A DNA stretch of 64,000 nucleotides, taken from assembly GCA_947173485.1 (NCBI GenBank), contig CAMWFH010000005.1:62001-126000 (forward strand), written 5' to 3'. Below are positions 19,217 through 26,669 of the stretch, one piece after another. Positions within the stretch are counted from its first letter, which is position 1. Every line of letters begins with the position of its first letter. Under the pieces are notes generated by a model, which saw only the letters and a program-made list of their open reading frames with translations, was not told where the DNA came from and did no database searches. The stretch comes from an uncultured Clostridia bacterium (GTDB lineage: Bacteria; Bacillota; Clostridia; Oscillospirales; Oscillospiraceae). A program made the translations under genes and the position numbers.

Positions 19217-20286
19217 CAGCGTACCTCCATATTCATAGAGATCGCGGAATCCAACAGTTCACCGGAATATCGATGCGCAAGGGTATTTTGGCCATCCCGG
19301 CTGATTCGGTAGTAGCAAAAGTCTTGCGCCCTACCGGCCTTCCTGATTCCCTCGACAGCGCCTACGATACATTCGTAACTATGCGTGCTCGCGATCACTT
19401 GGCAGCGGCCTTCCCGAGCAGTGCGTGCGATCGTCTCCCACAGCGCAGTATACATGGAGTAGTGGAGGCCGGAATCGATCTCATCGATCAGAATCACGGA
19501 GTCGGGGTTTGCGACGATCGACAGGATGATAAAGAGCAACCGGTTCAGCCCATCGCCCGCCAGACCTAATGGCAGCAATTTGCTGCCTAGCTTGACATAT
19601 AGCTGGATCTGACCACCCTTTGGAATGATAGAGATATCCGATACTGCTGGATCGAGAATCTGAAGAGCTTGAATGATCTGCTCCTTTTTTCCGTCTAGTT
19701 CCAGCTTGCCGATCCATTCCGCGACTATAGTATCGTTTCTGACAGCCATAGGGGAGATGAACTGGGTAAAGGGCATCTCTTTTATATGATTCCCTGGCTC
19801 TGTAGTCTCAATGTTCCTTAATACCCCGGAGGGGCCGGCAACGAAGTGTCCGTCCTCTTGGTATGGACCAAACATGTATTTGAATTTTAACGTGTAGGAA
19901 TTTTTAGCGGAGGATACGAACTGGTTGAATAGGTCTTGGGGGGTATCCGCGATATCTGTCGGGACAAAGGAAGTATCCATCATGTAGCTAAGGTCTGTTT
20001 GGGTACCATCGAGCTTGAGGGAGATACGCAGGCCGTTTTTTACATCTAAATTGTAGAAGGCCGGCTCCCAGAAAGCGGTAGTCTCCCCAGATAAGGGCAT
20101 TTTTCTAAAATTATTGATCTTAGCAAAGGAATCCGGGGCGGCATGATCGAAATATAAGAACAGTCCCTCTAAAATAGAGCTTTTCCCCGCATTGTTTTTC
20201 CCTGATAATACGGTGAGCGGCTGAATATCATCTAGCTTCAGATCCTTGAAACCGCGAAAGTTCTTCAATTCCATGCTTTCGACCAT
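19216..20286 (-). CDS. OLD/RecF-type AAA ATPase (AAA_15/AAA_21-like)
   Basis: ATPase of 356 residues related to SMC/OLD ABC-type ATPases. Walker A is GKNNAGKSS (29-37), a signature-like segment LGLAGDGLNR is at 240-249, Walker B VILIDEIDSGLH at 264-275 and the switch His in ASTHSYE at 302. The N-terminus MELKNFRGFKDL is typical of the family. The ribosome site GGAGGTG lies at 20294-20300. It is the first gene of a two-gene operon with the DUF3226 protein. It would sense a trigger and control the partner if this is a defence module. A 14-bp stem hairpin sits just upstream. Confidence 0.82.
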   Translation of the reverse strand: MVESMELKNFRGFKDLKLDDIQPLTVLSGKNNAGKSSILEGLFLYFDHAAPDSFAKINNFRKMPLSGETTAFWEPAFYNLDVKNGLRISLKLDGTQTDLSYMMDTSFVPTDIADTPQDLFNQFVSSAKNSYTLKFKYMFGPYQEDGHFVAGPSGVLRNIETTEPGNHIKEMPFTQFISPMAVRNDTIVAEWIGKLELDGKKEQIIQALQILDPAVSDISIIPKGGQIQLYVKLGSKLLPLGLAGDGLNRLLFIILSIVANPDSVILIDEIDSGLHYSMYTALWETIARTAREGRCQVIASTHSYECIVGAVEGIRKAGRAQDFCYYRISRDGQNTLAHRYSGELLDSAISMNMEVR

Positions 20287-20315
20287 AGGATCACACCTCC
20301 AAGCAGATAATACCA

Positions 20316-20349
20316 GATAGAGCCAAGGTGCTGTGACCTTGGCTCTATC
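20316..20349 (-). terminator. Long hairpin between the tRNA array and the ATPase gene
   Basis: A perfect 14-bp inverted repeat (GATAGAGCCAAGGT / ACCTTGGCTCTATC) with a six-base loop, and a third partial copy CTTGGCTAT just beyond. It lies 54 bp downstream of the last tRNA and 30 bp before the ATPase start. No T run follows, so it could be a processing or attenuating element as well as a terminator. A second inverted repeat TATATC-GCA-GATATA is at 20356-20370. Confidence 0.55.
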
Positions 20350-20403
20350 CTTGGCTATATCGCAGATATATCCTGTATAAAAAAGTCTATACCTGCGACC
20401 TTT

Positions 20404-20479
20404 TGGTGACCCGTCGGGGATTCGAACCCCGGACCCACTGCTTAAAAGGCAGTTGCTCTGCCGACTGAGCTAACGAGTC
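20404..20479 (-). tRNA. tRNA-Lys (TTT)
   Basis: A cloverleaf of 76 nt with CCA encoded. Acceptor arms GACTCGT and ACGGGTC pair with one wobble; the anticodon loop is read from CTGCCTTTTAAGCAG; the T loop is TTCGAAT. It is the last gene of the array. Confidence 0.95.
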
Positions 20480-20482
20480 GAA

Positions 20483-20557
20483 TGGCAGGGATGGCAGGAT
20501 TCGAACCTACGGATGTCGGAGTCAAAGTCCGATGCCTTACCACTTGGCTACACCCCC
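20483..20557 (-). tRNA. tRNA-Gln (TTG)
   Basis: 75 nt with encoded CCA. The anticodon arm is TCGGA-CTTTGAC-TCCGA; the first acceptor pair is a G-U wobble. Only three bases separate it from tRNA-Lys. Confidence 0.93.
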
Positions 20558-20615
20558 GTATAAAGAAGGGGCCCGGGGCCGGGAATCTCTTCCCGATCCC
20601 GAGCGCGCCTGTCTT

Positions 20616-20693
20616 TGGGGTGGGTAATGGGACTCGAACCCACGACACCCGGAACCACAATCCGGTGCTACTACCAACTGAGCTATACCCACC
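20616..20693 (-). tRNA. tRNA-His (GTG)
   Basis: The anticodon arm is CCGGA-TTGTGGT-TCCGG. The extra 5' G (G-1) faces C73, the tRNA-His identity pair, and CCA is encoded. 58 bp of spacer containing a GC-rich stretch separates it from tRNA-Gln. Confidence 0.93.
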
Positions 20694-20733
20694 ACATATG
20701 AACACTGGGGCCTGCCGACGGCGGCCTGACAAA

Positions 20734-20810
20734 TGGCACGCCTGAAGGGATTCGAACCCCTGGCCCACTGCTTAGAAGGCAGTTGCTCTATCCGACTGAG
20801 CTACAGGCGC
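20734..20810 (-). tRNA. tRNA-Arg (TCT)
   Basis: 77 nt with encoded CCA. The anticodon arm is ACTGC-CTTCTAA-GCAGT; acceptor GCGCCTG pairs with CAGGCGT. Confidence 0.94.
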
Positions 20811-20837
20811 GTATCCCTATCCCGTCCGGGGGTCAAG

Positions 20838-20912
20838 TGGAGCGGGTGACGGGAATCGAACCCGCATCCCCAGCTTGGAAGGCTGGTGCCCTGGCCATTG
20901 TGCTACACCCGC
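20838..20912 (-). tRNA. tRNA-Gly (TCC)
   Basis: 75 nt with encoded CCA and discriminator U73. The anticodon arm is CCAGC-CTTCCAA-GCTGG. It is the first gene of the array. Confidence 0.94.
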
Positions 20913-20945
20913 ATACGCCCTCCGCCGCGATCCGCCAGCTCAAGT

Positions 20946-20974
20946 ATAATAGCATGGCCCGCCGTCCTTGTCAA
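20946..20974 (-). promoter_or_regulatory. Strong promoter of the tRNA array
   Basis: Read on the minus strand: perfect -35 TTGACA (20969-20974), a 17-bp spacer and -10 TATTAT (20946-20951), 33 bp upstream of tRNA-Gly. Confidence 0.88.
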
Positions 20975-21076
20975 GCTGTTTTTCGCAGATTCCCCGAAAA
21001 TTTTGGGCATTGCGATAGATGTGGGGTAGAGACGGCCGGACCGGGGGGCCTGCGCATTTTCGAGGGCGGGGACCTC

Positions 21077-21105
21077 TTGACAATAGGAGACGATCTTGCT
21101 AAGAT
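21077..21105 (+). promoter_or_regulatory. Promoter of the HAD gene
   Basis: Perfect TTGACA (21077-21082), a 17-bp spacer and TAAGAT (21100-21105). Confidence 0.7.
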
Positions 21106-21109
21106 CGTC
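21089..21109. promoter_or_regulatory. Operator-like inverted repeat over the HAD promoter -10
   Basis: A perfect 9-bp inverted repeat GACGATCTT-gct-AAGATCGTC covers the -10 box. A repressor bound here would block the promoter; alternatively it forms a short 5' hairpin. Confidence 0.5.
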
Positions 21110-21163
21110 AAGGATATGGACCGGCCTGTTCTGCCGCCGGTACAAGATAGGAGGATAGAGACC

Positions 21164-21808
21164 ATGCCCATCGAGAACTTTGCGATCTTCGATATCGACG
21201 GGACGCTCCACAAGACGGAGGTCATGTCCCTGGCGGCCTATGAGGTGGTCATGAGGGAGTATGGCCGCCCTGTGCCGGACAGGGAGACCCTCTTCTCCAC
21301 CTACGGGGCCAATACCGAGACCATCCTGCACATCCTGGGGATCGAGGCGGCCTTCGCCCAGGACTTTATTGACCGCATCACCCAGGAGGAGGGGCGGCAG
21401 ATGGCCCGAATCGGCGAGTGCTACGAGGGCGTCCTGCCCGCGCTCCGCCGTCTGGCTGCGGAAGGCGTCACCCTGGGCATCTGCTCCATGTGCAGCGAGC
21501 CCTATATGCAGGTCTTTCTGGACTGCTTCGGCCTGCGGGAGCTGGTCCCCTTCTGCCGCAACGAGTCGGCGGGCACGGACAAGCGGCTGGTCCTCCGGGA
21601 GATGGTGGAGACCTACCGGCCCCGGCGGGCGGTCATGGTGGGGGACCGGGCCTACGACAAGGCCGCCGCAGCCTACAGCGGTATCCCCTTCGTGGGCTGT
21701 ACATATGGCTACGCCCCGGAGGAGGTCTCCGATGCGCCTATTTTGGCCGCCAGCGGTGCGGAGCTGTATAGTGCTGTCCGGCAGGCCCTGGACGCCCAAA
21801 GGCCCTAG
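21164..21808 (+). CDS. HAD-superfamily phosphatase
   Basis: Cytoplasmic HAD hydrolase of 214 residues. Motif I is FDIDGT (D10 nucleophile, D12 acid/base), a helical cap follows, motif II is around ICSMC, and motif IV is GDRAYD. The layout is that of phosphoglycolate-phosphatase/beta-phosphoglucomutase-like enzymes; the substrate is not deducible. The start at 21164 is set by AGGAGG (21149-21154). A longer in-frame reading to 20783 would run through tRNA genes and the promoter and is wrong. It stands alone between the tRNA array and an XRE regulator. Confidence 0.82.
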   Translation: MPIENFAIFDIDGTLHKTEVMSLAAYEVVMREYGRPVPDRETLFSTYGANTETILHILGIEAAFAQDFIDRITQEEGRQMARIGECYEGVLPALRRLAAEGVTLGICSMCSEPYMQVFLDCFGLRELVPFCRNESAGTDKRLVLREMVETYRPRRAVMVGDRAYDKAAAAYSGIPFVGCTYGYAPEEVSDAPILAASGAELYSAVRQALDAQRP

Positions 21809-21824
21809 GGCCCCATAAAAGCAG

Positions 21825-21849
21825 ATCCCCCAGACGCTGTCTGGGGGAT
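21825..21849 (+). terminator. Terminator hairpin after the HAD gene
   Basis: A perfect 11-bp stem (ATCCCCCAGAC / GTCTGGGGGAT) with loop GCT, followed by only a weakly T-rich tail. Confidence 0.75.
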
Positions 21850-21934
21850 GTTCGTTTGGATCGCATGGCAAGATCAGGTTGCCAAGGCAGATCGATAGGT
21901 GTATAATAGAGCCTGATGTTGTGGATAAGGGCTG

Positions 21935-22195
21935 TCAGCTATCTTCCGTATCATCATCGAATGAGTAGTCGTTCAATTCTGGGTAATCAAGAAATTCTGC
22001 CAGTGTCATATTGAAGGCGATAGCGATCTTATGCAATGTGCGGATCGTAGGATTAGCAGAAGCTCCGCATACTAAGTTGTAAATAGTAGATTGTCTGACG
22101 CCGCTCATCTCAGCAAGCTTATTGATCGTAATACCCCGCTTTTCGCACAACAAAAGTATCCTGTTCAAAATGATATTCGAGTAATTAGCGTTCAT
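21935..22195 (-). CDS. XRE-family helix-turn-helix regulator
   Basis: Small DNA-binding protein of 86 residues. The HTH spans about 20-50 (ITINKLAEMSGVRQSTIYNLVCG), followed by PTIRTLHKIAIAFNMTLAEFL, the usual fifth-helix segment of Cro/cI-type proteins, and a short acidic tail. AAGGAT precedes the start. The gene is AT-richer than its neighbours. It is divergent from the SLOG-protein gene. A 14-bp palindrome in the shared intergenic region is its likely operator, implying control of both genes (inference). Confidence 0.88.
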   Translation of the reverse strand: MNANYSNIILNRILLLCEKRGITINKLAEMSGVRQSTIYNLVCGASANPTIRTLHKIAIAFNMTLAEFLDYPELNDYSFDDDTEDS

Positions 22196-22273
22196 AATAT
22201 CCTTCTGCTATCGTGAAATGATCGTACTCTGGAGTGTATTGTTTTCATGATAGCAGTAAAAAATCCGCTAATT

Positions 22274-22287
22274 AACTATGTATAGTT
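22274..22287. promoter_or_regulatory. Palindrome AACTAT-GT-ATAGTT between divergent genes
   Basis: A perfect 6-bp inverted repeat with a two-base spacer in the AT-rich gap between the XRE gene and the DUF1273 gene. It is a candidate operator for the XRE protein. Confidence 0.55.
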
Positions 22288-22326
22288 TACCGAAGATGAT
22301 TTTACACATTGAACGGAGGGTATCAT

Positions 22327-22860
22327 ATGGCATCAAACACATTTTGCGCCATCACGGGCCACCGGCCCAAAAGCTTTCCCTGGGGATACGACGAGACTAC
22401 CCAGGACTGCGTGCTGCTGAAACAGATCCTGGCAGAACAGATTGGAGCGCTGGCGGACAGGGGCGTGACGGACTTCCTCTCCGGCATGGCCATGGGGGTG
22501 GACCTCTGGGCGGCACAGATCGTCCTGGACCTCCAAAAGAGCGTCCCCGCCGTAAAGCTCCGCTGCGTCCTGCCCTGCGAGGGGCAGGAGAGCGGATGGC
22601 CCGCCCCGGCTCAGGAGCAATACAACTCCCTTTTGCAGCAGGCCGATGAAGTGATCTATGTGAATAGGGCGTATCACAAGGACTGTATGCTGGAGCGCAA
22701 CCGCTATCTGGTGGATAACGCCGCCATCCTGCTGGCGGTCTATGGCGGGACCCGCCGGAGCGGGACAGGCATGACGGTGCGGTACGCGAAAAAGCAGGGG
22801 AGGGAGATCATCGTGATCGATCCCGCGGCCAGGAGCATCACACATATAGGAGAAGCATGA
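22327..22860 (+). CDS. DUF1273/YspA-like SLOG-fold protein
   Basis: Protein of 177 residues of the DUF1273 (SLOG superfamily) group. ITGHRPKSF (about 8-16) and SGMAMGVDLWAA (about 52-63) are the expected nucleotide-binding elements, followed by a Rossmann-like pattern to VYGGTRRSGTGMTVRYAKK. SLOG proteins bind or hydrolyse nucleotide-derived ligands and often occur in prophages and conflict islands. Function here is unknown. The start at 22327 is chosen because GGAGGG (22315-22320) is well placed; an in-frame TTG at 22309 overlaps that site. It overlaps the next gene by ATGA. Confidence 0.8.
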   Translation: MASNTFCAITGHRPKSFPWGYDETTQDCVLLKQILAEQIGALADRGVTDFLSGMAMGVDLWAAQIVLDLQKSVPAVKLRCVLPCEGQESGWPAPAQEQYNSLLQQADEVIYVNRAYHKDCMLERNRYLVDNAAILLAVYGGTRRSGTGMTVRYAKKQGREIIVIDPAARSITHIGEA

Positions 22861-23288
22861 TGGAGAATTATGTATATGAGAAAGCATATCCCATAAGGGA
22901 GGAATTGGAGGCGGCGGTCCGCTCTGACGATAAGGAAGAGGTCGCAGAGTACCTGCGGCGGTGCAGGCGCTCCAAGCGAAAGACGGCCCATCTGGTCATC
23001 CCGCCGACCCCGCAGATCTTCGAGCGGCTGATTGCGGACTGTGAGATGCTCGTAAAAGAGTTTTGCGGAAAGATACGGGCGACGATCGACTATTCAGCCT
23101 TCAGCGCCACCATCGAGCTGTGGTGCGACTATGTCGAGTTCCGAGACGACGAATTTTTGTGTATCCTGCAAAGGGTCGCTTTTTATGCAACGACGATACG
23201 CATCTCGCCCCTCGTAACAGGTACACTGCACATTTGGATAGACATACCATACTTTTTCCCGCTGCCAGAAGCAAAAGACCTGCGCTGA
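22857..23288 (+). CDS. Hypothetical protein coupled to the SLOG protein
   Basis: Protein of 143 residues that I do not recognise. It starts with an acidic helical stretch (REELEAAVRSDDKEEVAEYLRRCRRSKRKTAH) and ends with a hydrophobic beta-like part (TLHIWIDIPYFFPLP). There is no signal peptide or membrane helix. Its ATG overlaps the stop of the DUF1273 gene by four bases, so they are translated together and probably act together. A second ATG at 22860 is an equally possible start. The stop codon lies inside a long hairpin. Confidence 0.65.
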   Translation: MMENYVYEKAYPIREELEAAVRSDDKEEVAEYLRRCRRSKRKTAHLVIPPTPQIFERLIADCEMLVKEFCGKIRATIDYSAFSATIELWCDYVEFRDDEFLCILQRVAFYATTIRISPLVTGTLHIWIDIPYFFPLPEAKDLR

Positions 23289-23346
23289 CGCTCCACCGCG
23301 GCCTTCCCTGGGGGATAGGGGAAGGGGGTGGAGACGTTCAGCGCAG
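23280..23346. terminator. Very long imperfect hairpin between convergent genes
   Basis: CTGCGCTGACGCTCCACC and CCTTCCC on the left pair with GGGAAGG, GGTGGAG and CGTTCAGCGCAG on the right, interrupted by small bulges, for a stem of about 25 pairs. There is no T run. It may act as a bidirectional terminator or RNA stabiliser, or be a small mobile repeat. Confidence 0.55.
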
Positions 23347-23416
23347 GAGCTGTCGTTCTGTCTATCTTGCGGGGCCACGGGAGCTTAGGGACGAGGTCCG
23401 TTCCCGCTTTGATGCT

Positions 23417-23812
23417 CTATCTCTTTTTCTTCTTATCACTGAGCCGGCGCAGCCAGAGGAAGATCCCTGCCAGCAGCGCCACGACACCCAGACTCAGAAA
23501 AGAGCTGATGGAGGAGAGCAGGCCGTAGGACAGGAAGGGGAGGCCCTCCAAGGTGAAATTCTGCGTGATCTGTACGCCTTCCTCCGTCACTGTGCGGGTG
23601 AACATGCTGTTTTGCAGCGCACAGAGTCCGAACTCCGCCAGCGCCAGCACGGCCCCCAGGGCATAGAGCAGGCGCAGGGGCCTCTGGACCCGCTGCTGGT
23701 CCTCCTCGGCCAGGTCCATAAAGCGGTACATCTGCCCGGAACCCTTGATGGCTACATATAAAAGATATAGGCCGATGACGAGCTGGAAGGAGTCCAGAAA
23801 CGAATTTGGCAT
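23417..23812 (-). CDS. Small membrane protein of unknown function
   Basis: Protein of 131 residues with about three membrane helices (near 8-25, 48-68 and 95-121) and a basic tail (RRLSDKKKKR). It is not a family I recognise. It lies 13 bp downstream of the zinc dehydrogenase gene on the same strand, with its own AAAGGGAG, and so appears to be the last gene of the KDPG-aldolase operon. Confidence 0.65.
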   Translation of the reverse strand: MPNSFLDSFQLVIGLYLLYVAIKGSGQMYRFMDLAEEDQQRVQRPLRLLYALGAVLALAEFGLCALQNSMFTRTVTEEGVQITQNFTLEGLPFLSYGLLSSISSFLSLGVVALLAGIFLWLRRLSDKKKKR

Positions 23813-23825
23813 AGCGCTCCCTTTC

Positions 23826-24827
23826 TTATATGAAACGGTACATGACCTTGACTGCGTCGGTGGGGGTAGTCAGCAGGTCGAAGCCACGTTTCGCCTCCGC
23901 CGCGGGCAGTTCATAGTTGATAAGTTTTTCATACAGGGGCTCTTGGGATGCCAGCTGCGCGGCGATCTGGAAGTCCTTGAAGCGGTATACCCGGGTGAAC
24001 TGGATCGAGAACTCCTTGAACATCCCCTTCTGGTAATTCACTGCCGGCGGCTTCTTATACCCGGCCACGATCGTGATCCGGCCCCGGATCTTCACCACAT
24101 CCGGCAGGATGTCCGCAACGGATTGATGGCCGGCGCAGTCGAACACATGGTCATAGCCGTTGCCGCCGGTCTCCTCCATCAGCCGCTCCAGCAGATGCTC
24201 ATCGCTCTGGAAGCAGCGGAAGCCCAGTTCCTCCGCGAGCTTCAGCCGGACCGGGTTCGGCTCACAGACAGTGACGGAGGAGGCGCCAGACCGCCGCAGG
24301 GTGATGGCGGTAGCCAGGCCGATGGCCCCTGCGCCGAACACCAGAGCGTGGTCGCCGGGCAGGAATGCCGCCATGCGCACCGCGTGGACCGTCACCGCGA
24401 TGGGCTCGATGAAAGCGCCCAGCTTGGGGGATACCCCCTGGGGCACAGGGACGATCATGGGGATAGGCGCGATGGCATATTCCGCCATGCCGCCGTCACA
24501 GTCGATGCCCAGCAGGCCCAGCGTGCGGCAGACATGGCTGTTGCCCTCCCGGCAGGGGGCACAGGTCCCGCAGGAGAGGAGGGGGTCCACCGTGACGAGG
24601 GTCCCCTTGGGTAGACCAGGGATATCCTGCTCTAAGTAGCCGGAAAATTCATGGCCCATCACCAGGGGGGCCTTGGCCCGGGGGTGAGCGCCTAAGTAGA
24701 TGGTCAGGTCGCTGCCGCAGATGCCCGCGTGGGACACCTTGATGAGCGCCCAGTCCTCTGGAGCCTGGGGGACCGGCTTGTCCCACAGCTCCACCTGGTT
24801 TTGTCCGGTAAAAACGATCGCCTGCAT
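23826..24827 (-). CDS. Zinc-dependent medium-chain alcohol/polyol dehydrogenase
   Basis: NAD(P)-dependent oxidoreductase of 333 residues of the sorbitol/threonine-dehydrogenase type. Catalytic-zinc ligands are visible in GICGSD (C37) and GHEFSG; the structural zinc is held by CGTCAPCREGNSHVC. The Rossmann motif is GAGAIG. Together with its operon partners it likely oxidises or reduces a polyol or sugar-acid intermediate feeding 2-keto-3-deoxygluconate. The exact substrate is unknown. It follows the hydroxyacid dehydrogenase gene by 19 bp. Confidence 0.85.
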   Translation of the reverse strand: MQAIVFTGQNQVELWDKPVPQAPEDWALIKVSHAGICGSDLTIYLGAHPRAKAPLVMGHEFSGYLEQDIPGLPKGTLVTVDPLLSCGTCAPCREGNSHVCRTLGLLGIDCDGGMAEYAIAPIPMIVPVPQGVSPKLGAFIEPIAVTVHAVRMAAFLPGDHALVFGAGAIGLATAITLRRSGASSVTVCEPNPVRLKLAEELGFRCFQSDEHLLERLMEETGGNGYDHVFDCAGHQSVADILPDVVKIRGRITIVAGYKKPPAVNYQKGMFKEFSIQFTRVYRFKDFQIAAQLASQEPLYEKLINYELPAAEAKRGFDLLTTPTDAVKVMYRFI

Positions 24828-24846
24828 ACTATCCTTTTTCCTTTCT

Positions 24847-25794
24847 TTAGTTTACCCGGTTCTTCAGCGGCTGGCCCGTCAGGTAGCGGGCCGCTTCCTC
24901 GGCCGTCTTGGTCTTCAGATCGGAGGAAGCCTCCTCAGAATACCAGGCGATATGGGGGGTCAGGATGATATTTTTTGCGGTCCGCAGGGGACTATCGGCC
25001 TCCAGCGGCTCCTGGGCGGTGACATCGATGCCGGCGCCGGCGATGATCCCGGCGTTGAGAGCTTGGGCCAGCGCCGCCTCGTCGATGATCCCGCCTCGGG
25101 ACACATTGATCAGGAAAGCGGTGGGCTTCATCATCCTGAGCCGCTCCGCGTCGATCAGATGGCGGGAGGTCTCCAGATTGCTGTGGATCGAGATCACATC
25201 GCTCTCCCGCAGCAGGGTGCCCAGCTCCACCCGCTCCACAAAGTCCGGGCCCCGGCGGGCCTGGTCGATGTCGCAGCCCAAGATCCGTCCCCCAAAGGGG
25301 CGCACCAGCTCCGCGAAGCAGCTGCCGATCCGTCCCAGGCCGATGATACCCACAGTGGTCTCCCGGCCCCGTTTGATCGGTACGCCCGCGCCGTAGTCCC
25401 AGCCGCCGGACCGGACCTGCGCGTCCATCTGGACGATCTTCCGGGTCAGCGCCATCATCAGCGCCAGGGCATGGCTGGCCACCTCCTGGATGCCGTAATC
25501 CGGCACATTGCACACGGCGACGCCGTGGCGGGCGGCAGCGGCCAGGTCGATATTGTTGACCCCCACGCCGTAGCGGACCACCAGCTCCAGCTCCGGCAGT
25601 CCGGCAAAGACTTTCTCCGTAAAGGGGGCGTACTGGTTGAGCACCGCCGGATACCCCGGCAGATCCCGAATCAGGTCCTCCTCCGTCTGGCATTGGAACT
25701 GGACCATCGTCAAGCCATATTTTTCACAGACCGCCTGTTCCTCGTACATATGGAGATGGTCACAGTCACTGACCGCGATCACGTTCCTTTTCAC
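24847..25794 (-). CDS. D-2-hydroxyacid dehydrogenase (phosphoglycerate dehydrogenase-like)
   Basis: NAD(P)-dependent dehydrogenase of 315 residues. It has GIIGLGRIG for cofactor binding, the catalytic Arg in NVSRGGIIDE, and the catalytic His in TPHIAWYSEEA. I choose GTG at 25792-25794 because GGAGGA (25801-25806 on the reverse strand) precedes it. A reading from 25902 would add an untypical 36-residue extension. It sits in the IclR-controlled operon and could reduce a 2-keto sugar acid. It resembles glyoxylate/ketogluconate reductases and CtBP-like enzymes; substrate unknown. Confidence 0.83.
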   Translation of the reverse strand: MKRNVIAVSDCDHLHMYEEQAVCEKYGLTMVQFQCQTEEDLIRDLPGYPAVLNQYAPFTEKVFAGLPELELVVRYGVGVNNIDLAAAARHGVAVCNVPDYGIQEVASHALALMMALTRKIVQMDAQVRSGGWDYGAGVPIKRGRETTVGIIGLGRIGSCFAELVRPFGGRILGCDIDQARRGPDFVERVELGTLLRESDVISIHSNLETSRHLIDAERLRMMKPTAFLINVSRGGIIDEAALAQALNAGIIAGAGIDVTAQEPLEADSPLRTAKNIILTPHIAWYSEEASSDLKTKTAEEAARYLTGQPLKNRVN

Positions 25795-25831
25795 AACAGC
25801 TCCTCCATTCTCCGCGCTCTCCGGCGCGCTC

Positions 25832-26669
25832 TTATCGCTGGATACGCCCAGCCCCGCCGTCCCGGAGCAGCGCTTCCACTTCCTCCGGGTAGGACAGACC
25901 AAAGTCCTGCTCCATCGTCTGCTTCAGACAGCTGGCCGCTGCGGCGAAGTCCACCGTGTGCTGCGGGTCGTAGCCCTGGATCATGCCGTAGAGCAGGCCG
26001 GCCGAGAAGGCGTCGCCGCCGCCTACCCGGTCCACCAGATGGATGGCATACTCCCTAGACCGGAACACCTGGCCGTCTTGGTAGAGCATCCCGCTCCAGA
26101 TATTGTCTGAGGCAGATAGACTCTGGCGGAGGGTGAAGGCCACGGCTTTGAAGCTGTAGCGGCCGGTCAATACCGCCGCCACCTCCTCGTAGGCCGCCTT
26201 ATCCAGCTGCCCGCGGCTCACATCCGTATTTTGCGGCTTCACGCCCAGCAGCTTCTCAGGATCCTCCTCATTGCCGATGAGGATATCCACCTCCAAAAAT
26301 ACGCTCCCAGTCCAGATCTCCCGGCTGGGTCGTGGCCAGAGAAGTAAATTTTCGGTCATAGACCAGGCGGGACGGCCGCTGGGAGGCGCCCTTTTCCAGG
26401 TAGTAGACTCCGATTCGGTCGCCGCCTAGGACGACATGATCCACCCCCACCCGGTAGCGGCGGAGATTGTTCAGGGCACAGTCGGTGACCAGATTGTCCG
26501 GCAGCCGGGTGACGAACTGGGTGTCCACCCCGAACAAGGCCAGGCTGACCAGCGTATTGGCCTCCGCGCCGGTATAGTTCACGTCAAAGTGATCCGCCTG
26601 CATCAGCCGCTGGTAGCCGGGCGGACTGAGATGGACCAGCAGGTCCCCGAATCCAATGACCCGGCTCAC
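25832..26669 (-). pseudogene. kdgK: 2-keto-3-deoxygluconate kinase, broken by an internal frameshifting deletion
   Basis: PfkB-family sugar kinase remnant. The 5' part (26669 down to about 26300) reads MSRVIGFGDLLVHLSPPGYQ to DLDWERIFGG. The 3' part continues in another frame from VDILIGNEEDPEKLLG to the C-terminus with GGGDAFSAG. Against the intact paralogue at 34524-35546, about 63 residues between F125 and V189 are missing, including the SCDLNYRKNLW segment. The total is 838 nt against 1023 nt, so the frame is lost at about 26300. The 5' end overlaps the aldolase stop by ATGA, as in an intact operon. No active kinase can be made. Confidence 0.85.

Noticed and set aside
20442-21160. Open frames running through the tRNA array
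   Set aside because: They overlap well-formed tRNA genes and the array promoter.
23063-23761. 232-residue plus-strand frame
   Set aside because: It runs from inside the orphan gene through the long hairpin and antisense to the membrane-protein gene.
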